A DNA stretch of 10,062 bases from Bacteroidota bacterium (GTDB lineage: Bacteria > Bacteroidota > Kryptoniia > Kryptoniales > JAKASW01), in NCBI GenBank assembly GCA_021785235.1, contig JAJYGB010000044.1:1-10062 (forward strand). The letters run 5' to 3'. Below are positions 1 to 5,783 of the stretch, one piece after another; the stretch's first letter is position 1, and each line of letters begins with the position of its first letter. A model generated the notes under the pieces. It was not told where the DNA came from, did not search any database, and worked only from the letters and a program-made list of their open reading frames with translations. The translations under genes and the position numbers were made by a program.

Positions 1-2
1 GA

Positions 3-110
3 GAGTTGCAGGACGCTGGAGTTGTGTACTCCTTACGCAGCGCGCGTGTAGGAGATACACTCATTCCGGAAGTTGTGCCTCATTTCAGCGCGAGGTGCGG
101 CTCAAACTAA
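3..110 (+). CDS. Possible 3' end of an upstream gene (partial)
   Basis: An open frame enters the window at base 3 and closes with TAA at 108-110, giving a 35-residue tail (ELQDAGVVYSLRS..., ending FSARCGSN). I do not recognise it. The tail has a mixed, protein-like composition, but 35 codons are too few to prove coding. Two short perfect inverted repeats (18-32 and 46-60) fall inside this stretch and would be incidental if it is coding. The alternative is that the whole 1-189 stretch is simply the upstream region of the lipoprotein gene. Confidence 0.25.
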   Translation, partial: ELQDAGVVYSLRSARVGDTLIPEVVPHFSARCGSN

Positions 111-176
111 CGGCACGACTCTTGAATCTTTACCGTTGATCGTGGCGATATACATGGCTGCGCGGAATTTTTCTAT

Positions 177-185
177 AAGAGGAGG
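177..185 (+). promoter_or_regulatory. Strong Shine-Dalgarno site deciding the lipoprotein start
   Basis: AAGAGGAGG ends four bases before the ATG at 190. The open frame extends upstream to an ATG at 73, but this near-consensus ribosome binding site, together with the signal peptide that begins exactly at 190, makes 190 the start. It is the best such site in the window; several other genes here have none. Confidence 0.8.
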
Positions 186-189
186 ATAT

Positions 190-1563
190 ATGCAGAGTAT
201 ACGATTCAGCGAATCGACTATCGGGAAATTAGCGATTTCACTTTCAATCGCTTCGGCCCTGTTTTTGGCCGGATGTACCAAACGCGGCAACAATCCAGTG
301 AGTTCTCAGCAGCAATCGGTTGTTCAAGGTGAAGTGAACGGTCAGCAGGGACTGGCAAAGTCTGGAGAACTTGCGGGACGGAATGGAGTGCGCAGCGTGG
401 ACGCGAGTTCATCCGGGTCTATCGGTGTACAGGGCGCAACGATCGCGCTCGCCGAAATCCAGGTCGATGGGTCGTTGAAAACTGTCTCTACCGCTCCGGT
501 GACAACTGACGCTCAAGGGAGATTCTCGGTGAAAACGAATCTGGATGGTGTCGGCGATCTCGTCGCCGTCGCTACCCAGGGCACCAGCCAGTGGGAAGCG
601 ATCGTCAGCAGCGAAGTAAGGAATGGAGAAACCGTCAATTGCCAGCCTTTAACCGATCAAACGACGGTGCAGTCGCAGGCCTACTCGAAAATAGTAGCGG
701 ACGGAAAAGGAACCGAGGTAACGCCCGCGGATCTTCAGCTTTTCATCACGCCTCTGGTTGCAGCAAATGTCATGGGGAATTCCAACGCGATAGCGCAACT
801 CGCGTCGGCTCTCGAGGCGGAGGCCGGTGCACAAGCTACCGCCTTCTCGCAGTTCAACATCACTGAGGCTCAAATACAATCCGCGGCGACGGCGCGTCAG
901 CAGGCGCAGGCGAGCTTCGAATCGGCGATGTACGCGGCCGATGGCGACTCGGCGGCGGATAATGTGGCCCTGCAAACGTATTACGCCGCGACGGTCGGCG
1001 CGTATGTCTCCGCGGGGATTCCGATACAAACACTTGCCGAAGTGGAGGATGCTTCCTGCTCGGCCTTGACCAACAATACTCAGTCGCTCTCGGCGGGCAT
1101 AAACTTTTCCGTCGAGCAATCTTCAGCACTCGTGCGCGCAACGCTTGCCGGGCAGGCAGTGCTGTCCGAAATGCAGGCAGGTGGAGCGACGGAGGCGCAG
1201 ATATCCTCGACCGACAGCGCGAACGCTTCATTGCTTGCCAATCTAAACATGGCGGTCTCATCCACTGAGATTTCTTCGGCATTTGAAAGCTTTCACTCGG
1301 CCATTGTAACGCAACTCCTGGATATGGACTCGTCCGACAGCTCAACTGTATCCGGTGCCGATGCGCAAATAGAGGCTGCCGGGGGTGCAGGCTCCGTTCT
1401 CAAGGCCGCGCTGAATTCCGCGTCGACAACCGGCGCGATTGTCCAAGCTTACATGACTTTCTATGGGGCTGTATCTACAATGATGTCCGGCATGGGAGGA
1501 ATGACAACCTCACAACTTGACGCGAGCACTCAGATTCTTATGATCCTGGATTCGAACTCTTGA
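190..1563 (+). CDS. Ala/Ser-rich lipoprotein with N-terminal beta domain
   Basis: Predicted 457-residue lipoprotein anchored in the cell envelope; molecular role unknown. Residues 1-29 form a lipoprotein signal peptide: a basic start, a hydrophobic core (residues 14-26) and the lipobox LAGC with Cys29 as the lipidated residue. A short Gln/Ser-rich linker follows. Roughly residues 45-165 look like a beta-rich carboxypeptidase-regulatory-like or transthyretin-like domain (pattern 'GATIALAEI...TDAQGRFSVKT...GDLVAVATQG'). The remaining 290 residues are dominated by Ala, Ser, Gln and Thr with very few Lys or Arg, and read as amphipathic helices with no recognised motif. It stands alone: the next gene is convergent and 298 bases away. 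It could be a surface or periplasmic structural protein. The lipoprotein call is firm; function is not assignable. Confidence 0.85.
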   Translation: MQSIRFSESTIGKLAISLSIASALFLAGCTKRGNNPVSSQQQSVVQGEVNGQQGLAKSGELAGRNGVRSVDASSSGSIGVQGATIALAEIQVDGSLKTVSTAPVTTDAQGRFSVKTNLDGVGDLVAVATQGTSQWEAIVSSEVRNGETVNCQPLTDQTTVQSQAYSKIVADGKGTEVTPADLQLFITPLVAANVMGNSNAIAQLASALEAEAGAQATAFSQFNITEAQIQSAATARQQAQASFESAMYAADGDSAADNVALQTYYAATVGAYVSAGIPIQTLAEVEDASCSALTNNTQSLSAGINFSVEQSSALVRATLAGQAVLSEMQAGGATEAQISSTDSANASLLANLNMAVSSTEISSAFESFHSAIVTQLLDMDSSDSSTVSGADAQIEAAGGAGSVLKAALNSASTTGAIVQAYMTFYGAVSTMMSGMGGMTTSQLDASTQILMILDSNS

Positions 1564-1861
1564 ACGCTTGATGGAAGGTTAGATCGGAAGTGACCTGGAT
1601 TATCTGTAGGACCGCCGCGATGGATGGGAGCGTACCATCTCGCCGAATGGGCGTGACGTTTCCTGGATATGCCCTAAGATGCATGTCCCCAGCATAGCGG
1701 CGAGTCATTCAGATGGGTCAAGAGATGGTTGCCGACCGGATGCATTCTTTTCACATGGCCGCACAGCCGAGAAAACTGCCGGGTCTGAGGTCCGCGGAGG
1801 TTGTGCGATGTTTAAGCTCTTTGTCTCAACGCGGAGGCGAGGGGATAGAACGGGATCAAAA
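1564..1861. other. Gap between convergent genes, nothing supported
   Basis: This 298-base stretch separates the 3' ends of the lipoprotein gene and rdgB. I looked for a bidirectional terminator and found no stem followed by a T-run on either strand. Short plus-strand frames beginning at 1679 and 1713 lack a ribosome binding site and run into rdgB on the opposite strand, so I do not treat them as genes. No tRNA, direct repeat or insertion-sequence end was recognised. Confidence 0.5.
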
Positions 1862-2467
1862 TCACATTGCCCGGTTTTCCCCGGAAAGCCTCGTCAAAAT
1901 TATTTTTGCTTTCTCTAGCGCCCTTGCCCGATGACTTAGCTTGTTCTTTAAATCTGAGTCCATCTCCGCGTAGGTTATGTCGTATCCGTCCGCCATGAAG
2001 AGAGGATCATAACCAAATCCGTTCTTTCCGCGAACTTCGTCGATAATCCTGCCAGGTACTTCACCTGCGGCAATCTCGTCGATTCCCTTACCAATAATTG
2101 ATATCACACACCTGAACTTTGCTTTTCTCTTTTCGGGAGGAAACTTCTTCAGCTCTCCGAGTAGCTTCCGGTTATTTTGCTCGTACGTCGCGTGCTCTCC
2201 GGAATATCTGGCGGAATAAACGCCGGGTCTCCCTCCGAGCGCCTCAACTTCCAGCCCCGTGTCATCGGCTAGCGATAGGATCCCGGTCGCGTTGTAGACT
2301 GTTCGTGCTTTCTTCCTCGCGTTGTCTTCGAGCGTGTCGCCGTCCTCGATTATCTCTCCAATTTCCGGGAATGAATCGAGCGAAAGAAGTTCGATCTCCT
2401 GTTCGGACAAGATGTCGCGTATCTCCTGGACCTTGTGACGGTTGTGCGTGGCAATCACTACTTTCAT
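1862..2467 (-). CDS. rdgB: RdgB/HAM1 family non-canonical purine NTP pyrophosphatase
   Basis: Cytosolic house-cleaning enzyme that hydrolyses dITP, ITP, XTP and similar deaminated purine triphosphates to the monophosphate plus pyrophosphate, keeping them out of DNA and RNA. It is 201 residues long, normal for the family. All the signature blocks are visible: ATHNRHK at residues 6-12 (triphosphate binding), ADDTGLEV at 67-74 (the usual ADDSGLEV with Thr for Ser), PGVYSARYSG at 81-90, GFGYDPLF at 150-157 and LSHRARAL at 177-184. The frame is open for 72 further codons upstream, but that stretch overlaps the preceding gene and is not family-like; the true start is the ATG at 2467. That ATG overlaps the stop of the SemiSWEET gene as ATGA, suggesting translational coupling. 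It is the last gene of the minus-strand cluster. Confidence 0.96.
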   Translation of the reverse strand: MKVVIATHNRHKVQEIRDILSEQEIELLSLDSFPEIGEIIEDGDTLEDNARKKARTVYNATGILSLADDTGLEVEALGGRPGVYSARYSGEHATYEQNNRKLLGELKKFPPEKRKAKFRCVISIIGKGIDEIAAGEVPGRIIDEVRGKNGFGYDPLFMADGYDITYAEMDSDLKNKLSHRARALEKAKIILTRLSGENRAM

Positions 2468-2724
2468 CTGGTTTCCTTCACTTCTTCGGTTTTCGGGAAC
2501 ATCTTGTAATAAAGGTTTATCGCGCTTCCTATCGAAGTGAGCAGGTTCAACGTCAGAAAAATAACGTCTCCGAGAGCGTAGATGGTGAGCGCGATGCTTC
2601 CCACGAGATAAAAAATAAGGAATGAAAAACTCATGTCGGCGCGCTTCGTTTTCAAGACCTCGAGAGTCTGAGGTATCCAACACGCGACGATGGCCAAGAG
2701 GCCGATTAGGCCGATAATTTTCAT
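2464..2724 (-). CDS. SemiSWEET-like (MtN3/PQ-loop) sugar transporter
   Basis: An 86-residue protein with three hydrophobic helices (about residues 3-20, 33-51 and 54-73) and the PQ-loop signature PQT at 18-20 in the first helix. A short basic loop (KTKRAD) and the C-terminal 'N...INLYYK' pattern are also typical of the family. Known SemiSWEETs are small three-helix proteins that dimerise in the cytoplasmic membrane and let sugars diffuse across; the substrate here cannot be told from sequence. A GAGAAG directly before the ATG is a poor ribosome binding site because of its spacing. The gene overlaps the rdgB start by four bases, and radA ends 101 bases upstream on the same strand. A related small membrane family (lipid-A-disaccharide synthase N-terminal-like) is the main alternative. 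Confidence 0.85.
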   Translation of the reverse strand: MKIIGLIGLLAIVACWIPQTLEVLKTKRADMSFSFLIFYLVGSIALTIYALGDVIFLTLNLLTSIGSAINLYYKMFPKTEEVKETR

Positions 2725-2825
2725 CTTCTCAACTTCAGTCTGTAATTGTGAAATGGGTTGTAGGAATTCAACGAGGATCCCGAATTAATAATTGCGTTCT
2801 TAAATGATTCGACGAATCGTGCTTC
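2725..2825 (-). other. Gap between radA and the SemiSWEET gene
   Basis: This 101-base gap interrupts an otherwise tight minus-strand series. Just after the radA stop, the minus strand carries GATTC-GTC-GAATC (bases 2798-2810), a five-pair hairpin with a three-base loop followed by ATTTAAG. The T content after it is too low to call a terminator. A promoter for SemiSWEET-rdgB may lie here, but no convincing element was seen. Confidence 0.4.
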
Positions 2826-4202
2826 TTAAATAAGATGATTAACAGCTTCCGACAGCTTCTGAACCTCGATTACTTCGATATCGAGTTTTGATTTCGATCC
2901 TTTCCCGAGCGAGCCTGCGGAAAAGTTGGCATGCGGCACTATAGCCCGCTTGAAGCCAAGCTTCGCCGCCTCCTGTACCCGGCGCTCTATCTGGCTTACG
3001 CTCCGGACCTCACCGGCAAGCCCGACTTCTCCGATCACGAGAGTGCTCGAATCAACCGGGATATCCTTGTAGCTCGATATGACCGAAACTGCGGCCGCGA
3101 GATCGACGGCGGGTTCGTCGATCCTTACGCCACCGGCAATGTTCAGGAAAACATCGAACGATCCGAGTTTTATCCCCATCCGCTTCTCGACGACTGCCAG
3201 GATTATGCTTAGCCGGCGGTAGTCGAGTCCGGTCGCAGTTCGCTGTGGAACCGAGTAGCCGGTCGGAGTGACGAGAGCCTGCACTTCTAGGAGTATCGGA
3301 CGTGTCCCCTCAATTGCCGCGGTGACTGTCGATCCGCTTGCGCCGTAGCTCCGCTCGGACAGGAATATCTCGGACGGGTTCTCGACCTCGACCAGACCGG
3401 TTTCCTGCATCTCGAAAATGCCGATCTCGTTCGTAGATCCGAAGCGGTTTTTGTAAGCCCGGAGTATCCTGAATGCGTAGTGGCGCTCGCCTTCAAGCTG
3501 GAGGACAGCGTCGACGATGTGTTCCAGCACCTTCGGTCCGGCTGCCGTCCCGTCTTTCGTCACGTGTCCCACAATGAATACCGCGGTCCCTGAAACCTTC
3601 GCGAGCTGGGCCAGTTTCGCGGAACACTCACGTACCTGGCTGACGCTTCCGGGCGCGGACATGATATCGGGATGGTAAATAGTCTGTATAGAGTCGACGA
3701 TAAGGACAGGCGGGTTAAAGTCCGAAACGGCTTTCTCGATGGCGTCGAGGTCGGTTTCGGCGAGCACAAAGAGCCTGTCGAGATCTTTAATGCCGAGCCT
3801 CTGCGCGCGGACCCTGACCTGGGCACGCGACTCCTCTCCAGTTACATAGAGAATCTTGCCTAGTCTTTCGGACCGAGCAAGCTGCATCATTAGTGTCGAT
3901 TTCCCAACTCCCGGATCGCCGGCTATGAGGATCACGGAGCCGGGCATGAGTCCGCCGCCAAGCACGCGATCGAATTCCTCAATTCCCGTCGGAAGCCGTT
4001 TCCCCTCGATTACTTCAACCTTACTCAACGGCACGATTTCGACCGCGGACCTTGAACCACGTGCTTCGGATTTCCCGCGATGTTCTTCCAGCAGTTCCTC
4101 GACGAAACTGTTCCACTCTCCGCATTCAGGGCATCGACCGGTCCAACGCGGTGACACGTAACCGCAGTTCTGACACGCGAACCTGATTGTTTGTTTGGGC
4201 AT
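2826..4202 (-). CDS. radA: DNA repair protein RadA (Sms)
   Basis: RadA/Sms is a RecA-related, DnaB-like helicase that drives branch migration during recombinational repair. The 458-residue length matches the family. The N-terminal four-cysteine zinc finger is Cys10, Cys13, Cys24 and Cys27, with the linking 'GYVSPRWTGRCPECGEW'. The ATPase core follows: Walker A GDPGVGKST at 95-103, Walker B 'LIVD' at 167-170, and the RadA-specific KNRFGS at 251-256. The C-terminal Lon-protease-like ring domain (about 290-458) shows 'GGVRIDEPAVDLA' at 357-369 and 'GEVGLAGEVR' at 391-400; it is structural and not a working protease in this family. The start ATG at 4202 has no visible Shine-Dalgarno. It lies 19 bases after the M24 peptidase gene, so it is probably co-transcribed. 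No key residue is missing. Confidence 0.97.
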   Translation of the reverse strand: MPKQTIRFACQNCGYVSPRWTGRCPECGEWNSFVEELLEEHRGKSEARGSRSAVEIVPLSKVEVIEGKRLPTGIEEFDRVLGGGLMPGSVILIAGDPGVGKSTLMMQLARSERLGKILYVTGEESRAQVRVRAQRLGIKDLDRLFVLAETDLDAIEKAVSDFNPPVLIVDSIQTIYHPDIMSAPGSVSQVRECSAKLAQLAKVSGTAVFIVGHVTKDGTAAGPKVLEHIVDAVLQLEGERHYAFRILRAYKNRFGSTNEIGIFEMQETGLVEVENPSEIFLSERSYGASGSTVTAAIEGTRPILLEVQALVTPTGYSVPQRTATGLDYRRLSIILAVVEKRMGIKLGSFDVFLNIAGGVRIDEPAVDLAAAVSVISSYKDIPVDSSTLVIGEVGLAGEVRSVSQIERRVQEAAKLGFKRAIVPHANFSAGSLGKGSKSKLDIEVIEVQKLSEAVNHLI

Positions 4203-4221
4203 GATAATTCGATTCGCTTAT

Positions 4222-5400
4222 CTAATAAATTAGTACGAGCTCGTCCTGTTCTTTCCCCGTAACACGCGCCTTCTTCGAACTATCTATGTAGACGTTCAGC
4301 TCCGATCGCACTCCCATTTTTCCATCCATGTAAATCCCCGGCTCGAGTGAGAAAAGGCACCCAGGCACGAGTTGGCGAGTGTCCTGCGTTTCAAAGTTGT
4401 CTATATTCGGACCATTGCCGTGCACTTCCTCGCCGATCGAGTGTCCTGTACGGTGAGTGAAGTAAATACCGTAGCCCGCCTTGCTGACCACATTTCTGCA
4501 AACGTCGTCGACTTCCCAGCCAGCAACCGCTTCACCGGAATCGAGTCGTTCGTTAATGAATTTGAATCCCGCTCGCCTCGCGTCGCGCACGGTATAAAAC
4601 GCTTTGATGTATTCTTCGGGTGCTTCGTCGCCGATAAACGCGCACCACGTTATGTCGTAATATATCGCGCCGGGCTTGTCGAGCTTTGCCCAGAGATCGA
4701 TCAGCAGCTTATCTCCCGGCTTTATCTTTCTAGAACCCTTCGCTGTTGGGGCGAAGTGCGGATTGGCCGGATGGTCGTTAGTGCCGACAATCGGCGGATC
4801 GTCTGTAACCAGCCCGTTTGACTTGAACCTCTTCATGATAAACTGCTGGATCTCGTATTCCGTCTTATATTTCTTTGTCCTCACCGACTTGCGTACTTCG
4901 TTGAACGCCTCCGCCAGAGCCGCGTCGACAAGCTTGCCCGCCTTGAGGTGCGACCTCACCGCCTTCTCGTCGAGGAGCGCCTCGAATTGCGACACGAGAT
5001 CCGCCGAGGAGACGATTTCATGGCCGAAGCTCCGGACGATGTCGACAGTCCCGGCATCCGTGATTGAAACATACGGGATCGCGTTCATTGGTGAATACTG
5101 CATCGCGATTGTTTTCGGCGCACCTAGGATCTCTTTCAAGTTGGAATGAAGCTCCCTCCAGCTCGAGTACATCTTCTTTTGTCCCGGGAGATGATCGAGC
5201 TTCGTCGGCTCGACTCTGTGCGCCAGCTTCGTCGGCTCTCCCTCCGCCGGGACGAAATAATACCAGCGACGGGTCGATAGACCTTTCAAATCCATTCCGA
5301 GAATCTTCAGGCCAAGATGATCTCGGTTATGAAAATCGAAGAACAGCCAGCCATCCGCGCCGAGCAATCTGATCGCGGACTGAATCTTTTCGAGCTCCAT
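4222..5400 (-). CDS. M24 family metallopeptidase (Xaa-Pro aminopeptidase-like)
   Basis: A 392-residue pita-bread-fold metallopeptidase, expected to be cytosolic and to remove N-terminal residues, probably ahead of proline, from peptides. Residues 1-150 resemble the creatinase N-terminal domain. The catalytic domain (about 155-385) holds all five expected ligands of the two-metal centre: Asp235 (in LLIDLWAK), Asp249 (YYDITW), His320 (TGHSIG), Glu353 (SLEPGIY) and Glu367 (VRSELN). His328 in 'EEVHGNG' fits a substrate-site histidine. The first two ligands are 14 residues apart, slightly more than the usual 11, because of the loop 'LDKPGAI'. GGAG lies eight to eleven bases before the ATG at 5400. 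It is the first gene of the minus-strand cluster. The exact substrate (dipeptidase versus aminopeptidase P) is not decidable. Confidence 0.92.
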   Translation of the reverse strand: MELEKIQSAIRLLGADGWLFFDFHNRDHLGLKILGMDLKGLSTRRWYYFVPAEGEPTKLAHRVEPTKLDHLPGQKKMYSSWRELHSNLKEILGAPKTIAMQYSPMNAIPYVSITDAGTVDIVRSFGHEIVSSADLVSQFEALLDEKAVRSHLKAGKLVDAALAEAFNEVRKSVRTKKYKTEYEIQQFIMKRFKSNGLVTDDPPIVGTNDHPANPHFAPTAKGSRKIKPGDKLLIDLWAKLDKPGAIYYDITWCAFIGDEAPEEYIKAFYTVRDARRAGFKFINERLDSGEAVAGWEVDDVCRNVVSKAGYGIYFTHRTGHSIGEEVHGNGPNIDNFETQDTRQLVPGCLFSLEPGIYMDGKMGVRSELNVYIDSSKKARVTGKEQDELVLIY

Positions 5401-5419
5401 GGTAACTCCGGGTTTTTTA

Positions 5420-5450
5420 CAAGTTATGAAAAGTAGGATACCCGTTCAAA
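5420..5450 (-). promoter_or_regulatory. Possible Bacteroidota-type promoter for the M24-radA operon
   Basis: On the minus strand, TTTG (5450-5447) and TAACTTG (5426-5420) are separated by exactly 20 bases. This resembles the TTTG-N19/20-TAnnTTTG promoter known from Bacteroidota. Transcription would begin about 15 bases before the ATG at 5400. It rests on motif and spacing only; such short motifs occur by chance. Confidence 0.35.
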
Positions 5451-5476
5451 AGCTGTTGTGCCATGAATTCCCGCGC

Positions 5477-5519
5477 TGGCACAGCGAAGCAAACGCGCTC
5501 TGCCACATGCGCTGTGCCA
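5477..5519. repeat. 10-bp perfect inverted repeat upstream of the M24 gene
   Basis: TGGCACAGCG (5477-5486) and CGCTGTGCCA (5510-5519) are perfect complements around a 23-base spacer. A third related arm, GTGCCA, lies at 5458-5463 and could pair with the left arm instead, so two mutually exclusive hairpins are possible. It lies between the terminator at 5559-5597 and the probable M24 promoter. No T-run follows on either side, so it is not an intrinsic terminator. It could be a two-site operator, a switching RNA structure, or a dispersed intergenic repeat. Confidence 0.5.
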
Positions 5520-5544
5520 AGGATCACCGGTGTGCGCTTAAGTC

Positions 5545-5625
5545 GCGGGTAGCCGCATAAAAAAACCGACCCGCTGTGGGGTAGCCAGCAGGTCGGTACG
5601 GATAGTCCGAGGATTCTTGGGGTAG
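5545..5625. repeat. Three GGGTAG words, each in a hairpin loop
   Basis: GGGTAG occurs at 5547-5552, 5579-5584 and 5620-5625 (plus-strand reading; CTACCC on the minus strand). The first two extend to GGGTAGCC. Each sits in or at the loop of a small hairpin: GCGG/CCGC at 5545-5556, the terminator hairpin, and the hairpin 5608-5638. The stems differ in sequence while the loop word is kept, so this is not a simple duplication. Confidence 0.5.
5559..5597 (-). terminator. Intrinsic terminator on the minus strand
   Basis: Read on the minus strand, ACCGACC-U-GCUG pairs with CAGC-G-GGUCGGU around a nine-base loop (GCUACCCCA). This gives eleven Watson-Crick pairs plus one U-G pair, followed directly by a run of seven T (5565-5559). 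On the plus strand the U-G pair becomes a C/A mismatch and no T-run follows, so the orientation is clear. Confidence 0.85.
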
Positions 5626-5656
5626 GGTGGGATCCTCGTCGAAACTCTATTAAACT
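5559..5656 (-). ncRNA. Candidate small RNA or attenuated leader, two hairpins
   Basis: A transcript of about 100 nt on the minus strand is suggested by a promoter-like element at 5663-5691 and an intrinsic terminator at 5559-5597, with no reading frame between them. It would contain one free-standing hairpin (stem 5608-5614 with 5632-5638, seven perfect pairs) and the terminator hairpin. Both loops carry CUACCCCA. The neighbouring genes do not explain the terminator: the plus-strand GT9 gene runs away from it and the minus-strand M24 gene starts 160 bases beyond it. Two readings fit: an independent small RNA whose C-rich loops could meet G-rich ribosome binding sites, or a leader in which the M24 operon is attenuated. 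The 5' end is approximate. Confidence 0.5.
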
Positions 5657-5662
5657 CGCCTT

Positions 5663-5691
5663 AATTTAAAGTTGCATTATTGTTAATGCAA
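5663..5691 (-). promoter_or_regulatory. Putative promoter with overlapping palindromic operator
   Basis: On the minus strand TTGCAT (5691-5686) is followed after 17 bases by TAAATT (5668-5663), a fair sigma-70-like pair. Measured the Bacteroidota way it is TTG-N20-TAAATT. The upstream hexamer is part of a perfect palindrome, TTGCATTA and TAATGCAA around four bases, spanning 5672-5691. That placement over the promoter is typical of a repressor operator. No regulator gene lies in the window. Confidence 0.45.
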
Positions 5692-5783
5692 GTGAAAAAT
5701 TACGGTAGCCACTCCGAGCGTGTGACGCGTGTAACACAGCCTCCAGCGAGTTATATTGACATCAGAACGGTATTGAGTCGAGT

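Larger units (their letters stand above)
5401..5783. other. Divergent intergenic region of 383 bases
   Basis: This gap lies between the minus-strand peptidase operon and the plus-strand GT9 operon. It holds the possible M24 promoter, the 10-bp inverted repeat, the minus-strand terminator with a second hairpin, and the promoter/palindrome, each listed separately. The last 80 bases before the GT9 gene should carry its promoter, but I saw no convincing -35/-10 pair or ribosome binding site there. No open frame of plausible coding character occurs. Confidence 0.6.

Noticed and set aside
18..60. Two small perfect hairpins (GGAGT/ACTCC and GTGTA/TACAC)
   Set aside because: Five-pair stems are common by chance, no T-run follows, and the stretch may be the coding end of an upstream gene.
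1679..1934. Two overlapping plus-strand frames of 73 and 79 residues
   Set aside because: No ribosome binding site, no recognisable sequence, and both run into the rdgB coding region on the other strand.
2468..2683. N-terminal extension of RdgB by 72 codons
   Set aside because: The extension overlaps the SemiSWEET gene in another frame and is unlike the family, whose proteins begin at the MKVVIATHN segment.
2798..2810. Hairpin GATTC-GTC-GAATC after the radA stop, as a terminator
   Set aside because: Only five pairs and no T-run follow on the minus strand.
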